Shown piece after piece: positions 18,511 to 27,400 of a stretch of DNA of 64,000 bases. The position numbers and the translations under genes were made by a program. Below the pieces are notes generated by a model. It had not been told where the DNA came from, ran no database searches, and saw nothing but the letters and a program-made list of their open reading frames with translations. The stretch's first letter is position 1. Every line of letters starts with the position of its first letter. Source of the stretch: Bradyrhizobium elkanii USDA 76 (GTDB taxonomy: Bacteria; Pseudomonadota; Alphaproteobacteria; Rhizobiales; Xanthobacteraceae); assembly GCF_023278185.1 (NCBI RefSeq), contig NZ_CP066356.1, forward strand, positions 806,001-870,000. Direction: 5' to 3'.

Positions 18511-18543
18511 GGGGGCGGCCGAATGGCCGCCCCTTTGCTTTTG
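18511..18543 (+). terminator. intrinsic terminator after coxC
   Basis: GGGGCGGCC and GGCCGCCCC form a perfect 9-bp stem with a GAAT loop, followed by TTTGCTTTT. It lies 22 bases after the coxC stop. The DUF983 and SURF1 genes downstream would then need readthrough or their own promoter. Confidence 0.7.
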
Positions 18544-18553
18544 AAGAGAACAG

Positions 18554-18940
18554 ATGACCGATACCCCCCCGACTGTGACCGAGAGTGCACTGCGCGGCAT
18601 CGCCTGCCGCTGCCCGCGCTGCGGCAAGGGTAAGCTCTATTCCGGCTTCCTGACGCTGGCGCCGCGCTGCCAGGCCTGCGGCCTCGACTTCGCCTTCATC
18701 GATTCCGGCGACGGGCCGGCGATCTTCGTCATCATGCTGGCGGGCGCCATCGTGGTCGCGGCGGCGCTGATCGTCGAGGTGAAGTACCAGCCGCCGTTCT
18801 GGGTGCATGCTGCGCTGTGGCTGCCGTTGATCCTGGTCACCACGATCCTGCCGCTACGATCGATGAAGGCACTTCTGATCGCGCTGCAATTCCACCACAA
18901 GGCCGCCGAAGGCCAATTGATCGAGCGCGACCCGAAATGA
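18554..18940 (+). CDS. DUF983 family membrane protein
   Basis: A 128-residue protein with an N-terminal zinc ribbon (CRCPRCGKGKLY, then RCQACGLDF; four Cys) and two membrane spans in the second half. DUF983 genes regularly lie between coxC and the SURF1 gene in alphaproteobacteria and are presumed to help oxidase assembly; the biochemical role is not known. AGAGAACAG precedes the ATG. Its stop overlaps the SURF1 start as ATGA. Confidence 0.88.
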   Translation: MTDTPPTVTESALRGIACRCPRCGKGKLYSGFLTLAPRCQACGLDFAFIDSGDGPAIFVIMLAGAIVVAAALIVEVKYQPPFWVHAALWLPLILVTTILPLRSMKALLIALQFHHKAAEGQLIERDPK

Positions 18941-19707
18941 ATGATGTGACGACGCGCCGGCCGAGCGCGGCCGGCTTCGGCATTTTCACGTTGATCCTGA
19001 TCGCGGTGTTTATCGCCCTCGGCTTCTGGCAATTGCAGCGCCGGGTCGAGAAGCATGCGCTGATCGCGGCACTCGACGCGCGGCTGGCCGCCCCGACCGA
19101 GGCGCTACCGCCGCCGTCGGCATGGCCGACGCTGACCTCCGCCAAGGATGAGTTCCGCCGCGTCACGCTGACCGCGACCTATGCGAAGCAGCCCGACGCG
19201 ATGGTGTTCAGCTCCGGCTCCGCGGTGCGCGACGACATTGCGGGTCCCGGCACCTGGGCCTTGCTGCCGGCGAAGCTCGCGAGCGGCGAGACCGTCGTGA
19301 TCAACACCGGCTTTGTCCAGAACACGATGCAGGATCGCGCCTTCGAGGATCGCGTGGTCGGCCGCCTCGTCACCGGCGCGCCGGTTGAGCTGACGGGCTA
19401 TATCCGCTTTCCCGAGCCGCCGGGCCGGCTGACGCCGAAGGAAGATCCACCGAAGCGGCTGTGGTTCGTGCGCGATCATCGCGCAATGGCGCAAGCGCTC
19501 GGCTGGGGCCAGGTCGCGCCGTTCTACATCGATCTCGAGGCGCCGGTGCCCGACAGCGGCACGCCGAAGCCCGGACCGCTCAAGGTGCGGCTCAAGGACG
19601 ACCACATGCAATACGCCATCACCTGGTTCTCGCTGGCCGCCGCGGTCACGATCGCCTTCGGCCTGTGGTGGCGCGGCCATCGGCGGCGCGCCTCTGGTCG
19701 AACCTAG
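18937..19707 (+). CDS. SURF1 family cytochrome oxidase assembly protein
   Basis: A 256-residue inner-membrane protein with a span at each end (about residues 12-30 and 225-243) and a periplasmic domain between, the SURF1/Shy1 layout. SURF1 assists heme a insertion into subunit I. Family segments seen are GFWQLQRRVEK near the N-terminus, LVNTGFV-like VVINTGFVQN, and the C-terminal DDHMQYAITWFSLA. The start overlaps the DUF983 stop by 4 bases, so the two are coupled. Last gene of the cox cluster. Confidence 0.92.
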   Translation: MNDVTTRRPSAAGFGIFTLILIAVFIALGFWQLQRRVEKHALIAALDARLAAPTEALPPPSAWPTLTSAKDEFRRVTLTATYAKQPDAMVFSSGSAVRDDIAGPGTWALLPAKLASGETVVINTGFVQNTMQDRAFEDRVVGRLVTGAPVELTGYIRFPEPPGRLTPKEDPPKRLWFVRDHRAMAQALGWGQVAPFYIDLEAPVPDSGTPKPGPLKVRLKDDHMQYAITWFSLAAAVTIAFGLWWRGHRRRASGRT

Positions 19708-19768
19708 CCTCATCATGGTTTGATTGGCCCGCGAAGGGGACTTCGCGGCGAGCAAATCAGGGTGTGCC

Positions 19769-20320
19769 ATGGAGAAATACGGCGCCGGGCCAATCGTTGT
19801 CCTGGACTATGACCCCCACTGGCCGGCCATGTTCGAGACGGAGCGCGCGAGGATCGAGCATGCGCTCGGCTCGTTGGTCCTGGCCATCGAGCATGTCGGA
19901 AGCACCGCGGTTCCGGGCTTGCCGTCGAAGCCGATCATCGACCTGATGGTCGGTGTCCCCAGCCTCGCGGAGGCACGGGAACGCTGCATCAAGTCGATTG
20001 AGGCGCTCGGCTACACCTACATACCAGAATACGCGGCGTGGCTGCCTGGCGAGTTGTTCTTCCGCAAGGGCCCTCCGGGCCCGTGGACCCATCATCTGCA
20101 TGTGATGGAGCCATCCAATCCGCGCTGGGAAACGCTGCTGGTGTTTCGCGACTATCTTCGCGCGCACCCCGAGGCGGCCCGCGCCTACGCGGATATCAAG
20201 CAGGCCCTTGCTGCCTCCTCAAGAGAGGACATCGCGGCCTATCGCAACGGCAAAACTCGCTTCGTCGAGGAGACGACCGTGAAGGCCCGCGCGTGGCGCG
20301 CGGACCCGTCCGGTCGATAG
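19769..20320 (+). CDS. GrpB family (UPF0157) nucleotidyltransferase-like protein
   Basis: A 183-residue cytosolic protein of the GrpB family, which has a nucleotidyltransferase fold but no firmly assigned reaction. The family signature EHVGSTAVPGLPSKPIIDLM and the HHLHVMEPSNPRWETLLVFRDYLR segment are clear. The ATG at 19769 was chosen with GGGTG upstream; an in-frame start at 19724 would add 15 unconserved residues. It stands alone and converges with emrB. Confidence 0.85.
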   Translation: MEKYGAGPIVVLDYDPHWPAMFETERARIEHALGSLVLAIEHVGSTAVPGLPSKPIIDLMVGVPSLAEARERCIKSIEALGYTYIPEYAAWLPGELFFRKGPPGPWTHHLHVMEPSNPRWETLLVFRDYLRAHPEAARAYADIKQALAASSREDIAAYRNGKTRFVEETTVKARAWRADPSGR

Positions 20321-20374
20321 CGCGGCTTCGCCACGCCTGCATTCCGCCGTAGCTCATGCATGTCCGCGCCGGGA

Positions 20375-21973
20375 TCAATGACCCATGGGGGCGGGGCCGC
20401 CGAGCTTGACCTTGCGCAAGGTCAGCGCCAGCGGGATCGCCGACAGCGCGATCAGCATCAGCACCCAGAACGCGTCCATGTAGGACAGGAACGAAGCCTG
20501 GGTTTGCACCTGCTGGCCGATCCACTGGATCGCCTGTTGATGTGCCTGCGCCAGCGAACTGCCCTGGGCGACGAAGAAGTCGGTGATCTGGTGCAGCGTG
20601 TCCTGGTATTGCGGGCTGGAGGGCGTCACTTGCTCGACCAGCCGGCTCTGGTGGAATTGCTGGCGATGCGTCAGCACGTTGGACACGATCGAGACGCCGA
20701 TCGAGCCGCCGGTGTTGCGCGCCGCGTTGATCAGCGCGGAGGCCTGGTCGGTCTTGTCGGGCGGAATGCCGTCATAGGACGCCGCCATGATCGGCACGAA
20801 GATCAGCGGCAGGCCGACGCCGATCAGCATGCGCGAGCGCGCCATGAACCAGAACCCGAGATCGGCATAGACGTTGGTCATGCTGTACATCGAGGCGGCG
20901 ATCACCAGCGCGCCGGCAACGATCAGGTATTTCGGCTGCACCCGGGCGGCGAGCCGGCCGACCGCGAACATCATCATCATGGTGACGACGCCGCCGGGCG
21001 AGAGCACGAGGCCGGCCCAGGTCGCGGTGTAGCCGAAATCCTGCTGCACCAGCTGCGGCAAGAATTGCGTGGTCGCGAGCAGGATGGCGCCGGTCGCCAG
21101 CATCACCAGGAAGCAGGCGCCGAACTGCCGGGTTGCGACCATGCGCAGGTCGATCATCGGATTGCGCCGGGTCATCTCCCACGGGATCATCAGCACGAAC
21201 GCCGTAGCGCAGATCACTGCAAAGGTGATGATGAAGGGCGATGCGAACCAGTCGTCCTCGAGGCCGCGGTCGAGCACCACCTCGAGCGCGCCGAGGAAGG
21301 TCGCGACCAGCGCGAAGCCGATGAAGTCGAACCTGTTGCCCTGGGGCTGCGCACCCCTGGCTTTCGCGGTCGCGGGCTCCTGCAGCACGGCCGCGATCAG
21401 CGCGATCGCGAACACGCCGACCGGTGCGTTGATCAGGAAGCACCAGTGCCAGGAGAGGTTGTCGGACAGCCAGCCGCCGAGCGTCGGCCCGACCACCGGC
21501 GCCACCACGACGGCAATGCCGAACACCGCGAACGCCTGCCCGCGCTTGGCCGGCGGGAAGGCGTCGGCGAGAATAGATTGCGCAACCGGCACCATGCCGC
21601 CGCCGCCGAGACCCTGCAGGATACGGAACAGCAGCAGCGCGTTCAGATTGGGGGCGAAGCCGCACAGGATCGAGCTGACGGTGAAGATGCCGAGGCAGAT
21701 CAGGAAGAAGGTCTTGCGCCCGAGCGTGCGGGCGAGAAAGCCGGAGGCGGTCAGGATGATGGCGTTGGACACCAGATAGGTGGTGACCACCCAGGAGGAT
21801 TCATCCTCGCTCACGCCCATGCCGCCGGCGATATAGGGCAGTGCCACATTGGCAATGGTGGTGTCGAGCACCTCCATGAAGCTCGCGAGCGCAACCACGA
21901 TGGCGATCAGCCAGGGATTGACGGTGACGCTCGGAGCCGGGATGCCTTTGGCATCGATCGCGGCGGCACTCAT
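20375..21973 (-). CDS. emrB: DHA2-family MFS multidrug exporter (EmrB type)
   Basis: A 532-residue inner-membrane drug:proton antiporter with 14 predicted spans. The first helix ends LDTTIANVALPYIA (motif D1), followed by SSWVVTTYLV and the motif C-like GPTLGGWLSD in span 5. It pairs with the upstream adaptor emrA, whose TGA overlaps the ATG as TGATG, so the pair is coupled. In family terms the two form a pump that, with an outer-membrane channel, expels hydrophobic compounds; the substrate here is unknown. Probably repressed by the divergent TetR. Confidence 0.92.
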   Translation of the reverse strand: MSAAAIDAKGIPAPSVTVNPWLIAIVVALASFMEVLDTTIANVALPYIAGGMGVSEDESSWVVTTYLVSNAIILTASGFLARTLGRKTFFLICLGIFTVSSILCGFAPNLNALLLFRILQGLGGGGMVPVAQSILADAFPPAKRGQAFAVFGIAVVVAPVVGPTLGGWLSDNLSWHWCFLINAPVGVFAIALIAAVLQEPATAKARGAQPQGNRFDFIGFALVATFLGALEVVLDRGLEDDWFASPFIITFAVICATAFVLMIPWEMTRRNPMIDLRMVATRQFGACFLVMLATGAILLATTQFLPQLVQQDFGYTATWAGLVLSPGGVVTMMMMFAVGRLAARVQPKYLIVAGALVIAASMYSMTNVYADLGFWFMARSRMLIGVGLPLIFVPIMAASYDGIPPDKTDQASALINAARNTGGSIGVSIVSNVLTHRQQFHQSRLVEQVTPSSPQYQDTLHQITDFFVAQGSSLAQAHQQAIQWIGQQVQTQASFLSYMDAFWVLMLIALSAIPLALTLRKVKLGGPAPMGH

Positions 21974-23247
21974 CACAGCCTCCCGAAGCTCGACTTCTCA
22001 AGGCGCTCGACGAGGGACGGCGTGGCATCGATCCGCACCGTCGGGACGACGGACATGCCAGGGCCGAGCGCGACGTCGGCCGGCGGGTTGTCCATCACGA
22101 TCTTCACCGGCACGCGCTGCACGATCTTGACGTAGTTGCCGGTGGCGTTCTGCGCCGGCAGCAGCGAGAACGCGGTGCCGGAGCCCGGCTGCACGCTCTC
22201 GACATGGCCCTGGATGGTGCGTCCGGGATAAGCGTCGATCTTCATCGTCACCTTCTCGCCCGGCCGCATCTTGTTGAGCTGGATCTCCTTGAAGTTCGCG
22301 GTGACCCAGGTCTGGTCGGGCACGAACATCGTGAGATTGGTGCCGGCCTGCGCGAACTGGCCGACCGCGGCCGACAGGTTGACGACGCGGCCCGGCTGCG
22401 CGGCGGTGACCGTCGTATAGGACAGATTGAGCTTGGCCTGGTCGCGCTGCGCCTCGGCCTGGGCGAGGTTGGCGACCGCGCTCTTGCGCTGCGCCTTCAG
22501 CGACTCGACCTGGCGCTGTGCGAGGTTGAGCGTCGCCTGCGCGCTCAGCAGCGCAGCCTGCTGCTGATGCAGCTGCGAGGTGAACTGCTCGGAATTCTGC
22601 ACCGTGCCGTAGCCGGATTGCTCCAGATGCTGGTAGCGCGTCGCCTGCTGCTGGGCGAACACCAGCGCCGCCTGCGCCTGGTCGACCTGGGCCTGGTTGG
22701 CCGATATTTGCGCCTGCTGCACGTCGAGCTGCGCATCGACATTCTCGATGCTGGCGCGGGCGGCTGCGACCTGCGCCTCGGCCTGCGCCAGCGCGACGCG
22801 ATAGTCGCGGTCGTCGAGCTGGGCGATCACGTCTCCGGCCGCGACATGCTGGTTGTCGGTGACCGGGACGGCGGTGATGTAGCCGGAGATCTTCGGCGCG
22901 AGCGCGGACTGCCGCGCGGCGATGAAGGCGTCGTCGGTGGATTCGAAATGCCCGCTGTAGTCCATGTAGAGATAGCCGCCGCCGATTGCCGCCGTGAGCA
23001 GCACGGCGCCGATCGCGGAGATGACCGGACGGCGGCGCAGGAAGCCGCGCTTCGGCGCCGTGCCGGTGACCTCGGGCGGGACGGCTGCCGGCGGGGCGGG
23101 CTGCTTGCCCGCGGGGTGCTCCTGCGCCGGAGCCCGTGTCGTGATCTCCGGCCGCTCCGATGTGACATGGGGCTCATGCGAGGCCGGCGCCGAAGGGGCG
23201 CCCTCGATGCCCGGTTGGTCGCGCTCCAAAACAGTGTCTTCGAACAT
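21973..23247 (-). CDS. emrA: HlyD/EmrA-type membrane fusion protein
   Basis: A 424-residue periplasmic adaptor anchored by one span (about residues 75-95, after a Pro/Glu-rich cytosolic segment and RGFLRRRPV). The lipoyl half-motifs (DAFIAARQSALAPKISGYIT and ...TVTAAQPGRVVNLSAAVGQF) flank a long Gln/Ala-rich coiled-coil hairpin (about residues 150-260). It bridges EmrB to an outer-membrane channel. The ATG at 23247 gives the normal N-terminus; the longer frame crosses the operator. Confidence 0.92.
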   Translation of the reverse strand: MFEDTVLERDQPGIEGAPSAPASHEPHVTSERPEITTRAPAQEHPAGKQPAPPAAVPPEVTGTAPKRGFLRRRPVISAIGAVLLTAAIGGGYLYMDYSGHFESTDDAFIAARQSALAPKISGYITAVPVTDNQHVAAGDVIAQLDDRDYRVALAQAEAQVAAARASIENVDAQLDVQQAQISANQAQVDQAQAALVFAQQQATRYQHLEQSGYGTVQNSEQFTSQLHQQQAALLSAQATLNLAQRQVESLKAQRKSAVANLAQAEAQRDQAKLNLSYTTVTAAQPGRVVNLSAAVGQFAQAGTNLTMFVPDQTWVTANFKEIQLNKMRPGEKVTMKIDAYPGRTIQGHVESVQPGSGTAFSLLPAQNATGNYVKIVQRVPVKIVMDNPPADVALGPGMSVVPTVRIDATPSLVERLEKSSFGRL

Positions 23248-23296
23248 GATGGCTGCTCCTGGCTGACGAGCGAGGTCCGCAGGGCCTTCGCAAAAG

Positions 23297-23312
23297 GGAA
23301 CGGTACCGTTCC
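23297..23312. promoter_or_regulatory. TetR-type operator, site 1 (emrA side)
   Basis: GGAACGGTACCGTTCC is a perfect 16-bp palindrome, 50 bases upstream of emrA. It matches site 2 at 13 of 16 positions. The position between emrAB and the divergent tetR suggests the TetR operator. Confidence 0.7.
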
Positions 23313-23359
23313 ATTCTACGCGACAAATAGTCCCGCTGCGGCGCAGCGTCAATAAGAAC

Positions 23360-23375
23360 GGAACTGTATCGTTCT
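23360..23375. promoter_or_regulatory. TetR-type operator, site 2 (tetR side)
   Basis: GGAACTGTATCGTTCT keeps both half-sites of site 1 (GGAAC and CGTTC) and lies 78 bases before the tetR start, beside an AT-rich stretch that probably carries its promoter. Two sites 63 bases apart, close to six helical turns, would allow cooperative control of both directions. Confidence 0.62.
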
Positions 23376-23452
23376 ATTTACAACTAGATGTGATAGGGCT
23401 ATATTGGTCGATATTGCCGGCCTGACCGGCCCATCGAACCTGGGTCGATGCG

Positions 23453-24169
23453 ATGACCACCAGTACCCTGAAGAAGCCGCGGGCAGCCAAAGCCAGGCCG
23501 GTCGAGGTGCGCGCCGGGCGGCCGCCGAAGGAGCTTGCCGGCGAGGTCGATGCGCGCATTCTCGATGCCGCGCGCAAGCTGTTCCTGCAGCGCGGGTTCG
23601 AGGGCGCGAGCATCGACGAGATCGCGGAAGTCGCGCGCTCCGGCAAGCGCACCATCTACGCGCGCTTCCGCGACAAGCGGGCGCTGTTCACCGAAGTGGT
23701 GACGCGGGACATCCTCTCACGCATCGCCGAGTTCAAGGCCGATCCGCCGGTCGGCGCGACCATCGAGGAGCGCCTCACCAGCGTTGCCTCGACCTTGCTG
23801 CATTGGGGCTTCGATGCCGACCGGATCGGCCTGATGCGGCTCGCCATCGCCGAGGCGCACCGCTTCCCGGATCTCGCCGCCAACGTCAACCGCAGGGCGC
23901 GCGCGCTCAGCACCGAGCTCGGCATTCACCTGCTGCGCGACCTGACGCAATCCGACGAGCTCGGCAAGCTGCCGGCCTTCGCGCCCGAGCAGCTGCCGAC
24001 CACGGCGCGGATGTTTCTCGACATCATCGCCGTGCCGATGCTGCTGCGGGCCTTGTTCGAGGTGGATCTGAAGGCGCTTGATCCCGAGATCGACGCCCAT
24101 GTCGCGCGCGGCGTCGCGTTTTTCGTCGCTGCATGCCGGACCGGCTGGGTGGAGAATCCCAAGCCATAA
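23453..24169 (+). CDS. TetR/AcrR-family repressor
   Basis: A 238-residue regulator. A basic N-terminal extension is followed by the TetR HTH (ILDAARKLFLQRGFEGASID, then IAEVARSGKRTIYARFRDK; about residues 35-80) and a C-terminal ligand domain of TetR_C type. It is divergent from emrAB and most likely represses the pump until a substrate binds. Confidence 0.88.
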   Translation: MTTSTLKKPRAAKARPVEVRAGRPPKELAGEVDARILDAARKLFLQRGFEGASIDEIAEVARSGKRTIYARFRDKRALFTEVVTRDILSRIAEFKADPPVGATIEERLTSVASTLLHWGFDADRIGLMRLAIAEAHRFPDLAANVNRRARALSTELGIHLLRDLTQSDELGKLPAFAPEQLPTTARMFLDIIAVPMLLRALFEVDLKALDPEIDAHVARGVAFFVAACRTGWVENPKP

Positions 24170-24175
24170 GCGCGC

Positions 24176-24892
24176 TCAATCCGGCGCGCGCTCCACGGTG
24201 TGACGCAGCCAGACCATGCCGCCTTCCAGCGTCTCGCAATGGGTGAGCCGGAGCGACTGGCCGGCGCCGGGGCGGTCGCCGTCCGGGCCGTGATAGTCGA
24301 CGATGCTTTGCGATCCCGCGACGCCGTCGACCGCCGGAAAGATCAATGTGCTGAACTCGTCGATCAGCCCGTGCTTGAGAAAGGCGCCGTTGATCCCGCC
24401 GCCGCCTTCGAGCAGCAGCGTCCTGGCGCCGAACAGCGACGCGAGCTGCGCCATCGCGCCCGGCAGATCGTCGCCCTTCGCGCCGGCAAACAGATAGGAC
24501 GCACCGTCCTCGCGCAGTTCGGCGAGATGCGAGTCGGACACCTGTTTGCCCAGCACCGCGACGGCATGATCGCCGCCGACATTGTCCTTGCCGAAATGCA
24601 CGCGGCCCGACGGATCGATGCCGATCGCAAGCTTGCGGCCGTTACGGTTGCCGCGATGCGCCTCGCGCGGCAGCTTCGGTGGGTTGGCGATATGCCGCTC
24701 CGTTCCCTTGGCCATCTCGTTCATGGTGACGCGGCCGATGATCCATCCATCGGCATCGAAGCCGTCATGGATCCGTTCGTAGTGCGAGCGCAGCACGTCG
24801 GCCGGGATCCCGGCGGCGGCCTTGGTGAAGCGGCTGGGATGCAGCCGGCCGTCGATCGACGTGCCCATGTGGCAGATGATGTGGGGGCGCAT
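24176..24892 (-). CDS. RibD C-terminal-domain reductase family protein
   Basis: A 238-residue cytosolic protein with the dihydrofolate-reductase-like fold of the RibD reductase domain. The N-terminal strand MRPHIICHMGTSIDGRL, the GWIIGRVTMNEM segment and the NADPH-loop LLLEGGGGINGAFL are seen. There is no deaminase domain, so it is not the bifunctional riboflavin enzyme; a stand-alone NADPH-dependent reductase is likely, substrate unknown. It ends 6 bases from the convergent tetR gene. Confidence 0.8.
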   Translation of the reverse strand: MRPHIICHMGTSIDGRLHPSRFTKAAAGIPADVLRSHYERIHDGFDADGWIIGRVTMNEMAKGTERHIANPPKLPREAHRGNRNGRKLAIGIDPSGRVHFGKDNVGGDHAVAVLGKQVSDSHLAELREDGASYLFAGAKGDDLPGAMAQLASLFGARTLLLEGGGGINGAFLKHGLIDEFSTLIFPAVDGVAGSQSIVDYHGPDGDRPGAGQSLRLTHCETLEGGMVWLRHTVERAPD

Positions 24893-25013
24893 AGGCTGAA
24901 CTCTTCGATGGGGGATGACCGCGCCGCAGGGGCGGGTGGGGCAGCTTCAGATTTATAGGCGCGCAGCCAGGTTCTCAACGCCGATAAAGCCGCGGCGTTT
25001 CAACTTCGCTTGT

Positions 25014-26006
25014 CTAATCGAACCAGCCGTGCCGCTTGAACCAGAGCACCGGCAGGATGCCGCTGGCGATGATCGCGGCCCAGGCCAAGGGATACCCAAA
25101 CGTCCAGCTCAGCTCCGGCATCGCCTTGAAGTTCATCCCCCAGACCCCGACCAGGATGGTCGGGGGAACGCCGACCACCGACACGATGGTCAGGATCTTG
25201 AACAGGTCGTTCTGCTGGATGTTGATGAAGCCGAGCACGGCGTCCAGCAACAGCTGGATCTTGTCCGACAGCCGGGTCTCGTAGTCGCCGAGCGAGGCGA
25301 CGTCCTTGGTGACGGCCTCGAGCCGGCGCTTCGATGCCGAAGTGATCCATTCATTGCCGACGTCGTCGGCGAAGCTCGCGACCCGGCCGACGCCGAGCAG
25401 CACGTCGCGTGCCTTCGCCAGCCGATCGGCGAGTTCGCCGATGCTCTCCAGCGCCTCGCGCAGCCTGCGGCTGGAGCGCACCGGACGCTTGCTCCGCACC
25501 AGGCCGCCCTTGAAGACACCGCGCGACAGCCTGTCGGTCTTGGCGCCGAGATGCTCCAGCACGTCGGCGCCGCGATCGATCATGGCCTCGAGCAGCGCGG
25601 TGAAGACGCACATGCCGTTCTGCAGGCTCTTGTCGGTGCCGATCCGCTTCATGACGTCGTCGAACGTGGTCAGCTGCGCAAACCGCACGGTGACCAGCAC
25701 CCTGGGACCGATCACGAAGCCGATATTGGTGATCTCGGCTTCGTCGTTGTCGTCGAGCCGCACCGCCGGCGAGCTCAGATAGAGCCGGTCATGGTCGGTG
25801 ATCAGGCGGCTCGACGCCTCGATCTCGCTCAACGATCGCTCGGACGGGACGCGGATGTCGAGCACGCGCTCGACGAACTGCTTTTCGTCCTCGGTGGGAT
25901 CGAGCAGATCGATCCAGATGATCTCGGACGGCAATTCCGCGCCGATGCTTCGCCAATCGGAGGTCGCCGACCTGTACAGCTTCAGCAATGATCGGGCTCC
26001 ATGCAT
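25014..26006 (-). CDS. corA: CorA-family magnesium/divalent cation channel
   Basis: A 330-residue inner-membrane channel. The long N-terminal cytosolic domain with alpha-helical stalk is followed by two C-terminal spans; the selectivity motif GMN lies in GVWGMNFKAMPEL at the end of span 1. The start at 26006 (MHGARSLLKLYRS) has family-like length; an in-frame start 24 codons upstream adds unconserved residues. It may carry Mg2+ or another divalent cation. Encoded next to, but separate from, the lysR gene. Confidence 0.88.
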   Translation of the reverse strand: MHGARSLLKLYRSATSDWRSIGAELPSEIIWIDLLDPTEDEKQFVERVLDIRVPSERSLSEIEASSRLITDHDRLYLSSPAVRLDDNDEAEITNIGFVIGPRVLVTVRFAQLTTFDDVMKRIGTDKSLQNGMCVFTALLEAMIDRGADVLEHLGAKTDRLSRGVFKGGLVRSKRPVRSSRRLREALESIGELADRLAKARDVLLGVGRVASFADDVGNEWITSASKRRLEAVTKDVASLGDYETRLSDKIQLLLDAVLGFINIQQNDLFKILTIVSVVGVPPTILVGVWGMNFKAMPELSWTFGYPLAWAAIIASGILPVLWFKRHGWFD

Positions 26007-26078
26007 GGTGGGTCGTGCGTCCCACGACAATCGCGAGGACAGCAAAGCCGTTCCATGCATTTGGAAGCCTGCCGGCAC

Positions 26079-27008
26079 TCACTTCAGTCGAGACGTTCCG
26101 CCGAGCTTTCTCAGCCGGCGCAGGTCGCTTGCGGCCTCCGAGAGCAACCAATCGCGAAACGTCACGATCTTCGGCAGGTTTGCGGTCGCCTTCGGGCAGA
26201 GGATCCAGTAGGTCTTCGACAACGGCAGCGACTGCGGAAACGGGCGCGCCAGATGGCCGTTGATGAGGTCCCATGCCGCCAGCGTGGTGCGCGCCAGCGC
26301 AATGCCTTGCCCATTGATGGCGGCATCAATCACCATGCTGGCGCGATTGAGGACCGGGCCATGGGTGGCGGCAGCATCGTCAAGTCCCGCTTCCTGAAGC
26401 CAGTTCTTCCAGTCGGCGCGACTGTCCATATGGATCAGAGGAAATTTCAGGATGTCAGCGGGGTTGCTCAGGCGTCGCTTGCCGGACAATAGCTTTGGGC
26501 TGCACACGGCAAATAGCCGCTCCGGGCTCAGCCGCACCGCGTCAAGCCCCGGCCAGTTGCCGTCGCCATGGCGCACCGCGAGATCCACTTCCTCGCGCGC
26601 GAAGTCAACGTGATGCAACGTGGCGGAGACGCGCAGGTCGATGCCGCTATGCGCCTCGGCAAAATGGCCAAGTCGGTGCACCAGCCATTTCGCGGCAAAA
26701 TCCGGCGAGGTCGAAACCGTGAGCACACCGGTATTCTGCCGCTGCAACAGCCGCTCGGTGCCGATCGCGATGCGATCGAGCGCGTCGCGCACGACCGCCA
26801 GATAATCGCGTCCGGCTTCTGTGATGATCAGTCGCTGACGTTCGCGGTTGAAGAGCTTTATTGCGAGCTCCGCCTCCAACGCCTTGACCTGGTGGCTCAC
26901 CGCGCCCTGCGTAACGCAAAGCTCTTCAGCGGCGCGCGTAAAACTCTCGTGCCGCGCGGCGGCCTCGAAGGATTTCAGGGCGTTCAGTTGCGGCAGGCGT
27001 GGGCGCAT
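26079..27008 (-). CDS. LysR-family regulator, GcvA type
   Basis: A 309-residue regulator. The N-terminal HTH reads RLPQLNALKSFEAAARHESF then TRAAEELCVTQGAVSHQVKALE, the GcvA subgroup signature. The effector domain starts about residue 90 with VLTVSTSPDFAAKWLV. The gene is divergent from a DUF1127-GST pair with a 119-base AT-rich spacer, so these are the likely targets. GcvA-like rhizobial paralogues regulate many pathways; the ligand is not known. Confidence 0.87.
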   Translation of the reverse strand: MRPRLPQLNALKSFEAAARHESFTRAAEELCVTQGAVSHQVKALEAELAIKLFNRERQRLIITEAGRDYLAVVRDALDRIAIGTERLLQRQNTGVLTVSTSPDFAAKWLVHRLGHFAEAHSGIDLRVSATLHHVDFAREEVDLAVRHGDGNWPGLDAVRLSPERLFAVCSPKLLSGKRRLSNPADILKFPLIHMDSRADWKNWLQEAGLDDAAATHGPVLNRASMVIDAAINGQGIALARTTLAAWDLINGHLARPFPQSLPLSKTYWILCPKATANLPKIVTFRDWLLSEAASDLRRLRKLGGTSRLK

Positions 27009-27127
27009 CGCAATACTTCATGAGAAAAATTAGGGCAGGCACGAGAAACGATGCTTTGCGGGAAACCGCCCTGCGCCATTATTGAACAGCTCCAGTGCAG
27101 CATTTTCAAGCAATTTGGAGCCCCCTC

Positions 27128-27376
27128 ATGTCCGTCCTATTAACCGATACATGGTCGATCCCGCCGGTGCCCGCCGCCGACCCGGCCGCTCCACATCATC
27201 AATCCAGCTCAGGAACGTCGCCAGGCGCTCCGCGCCCCGGATGGTGGAGCTTGCTTGACCGGCCGTTTCAGCGCATGGCGCTACGCGCGATTGCCGACGA
27301 CCCGCACCTGCTTCGCGATCTCGGCCTGACGCGCGAAGAGGCGCTGCGCGAGGCCTCCAAGCCGTTCTGGCGCTGA
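27128..27376 (+). CDS. DUF1127 domain small protein
   Basis: An 82-residue protein. The first half is Pro/Ser-rich and unstructured; the C-terminal DUF1127 (YjiS-like) part reads FQRMALRAIADDPHLLRDLG then LTREEALREASKPFWR. Short DUF1127 proteins bind RNA or help regulate C1 and phosphate metabolism in some alphaproteobacteria; here the role is unknown. It lies 24 bases before a GST gene and divergent from lysR, a common rhizobial arrangement. Confidence 0.8.
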   Translation: MSVLLTDTWSIPPVPAADPAAPHHQSSSGTSPGAPRPGWWSLLDRPFQRMALRAIADDPHLLRDLGLTREEALREASKPFWR

Positions 27377-27400
27377 GACCAAATCAGAAAGGAGAAACGG

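Noticed and set aside
20360..22135. Plus-strand open frame of 591 codons
   Set aside because: Antisense to emrB, His/Arg/Asp-rich and without domains.
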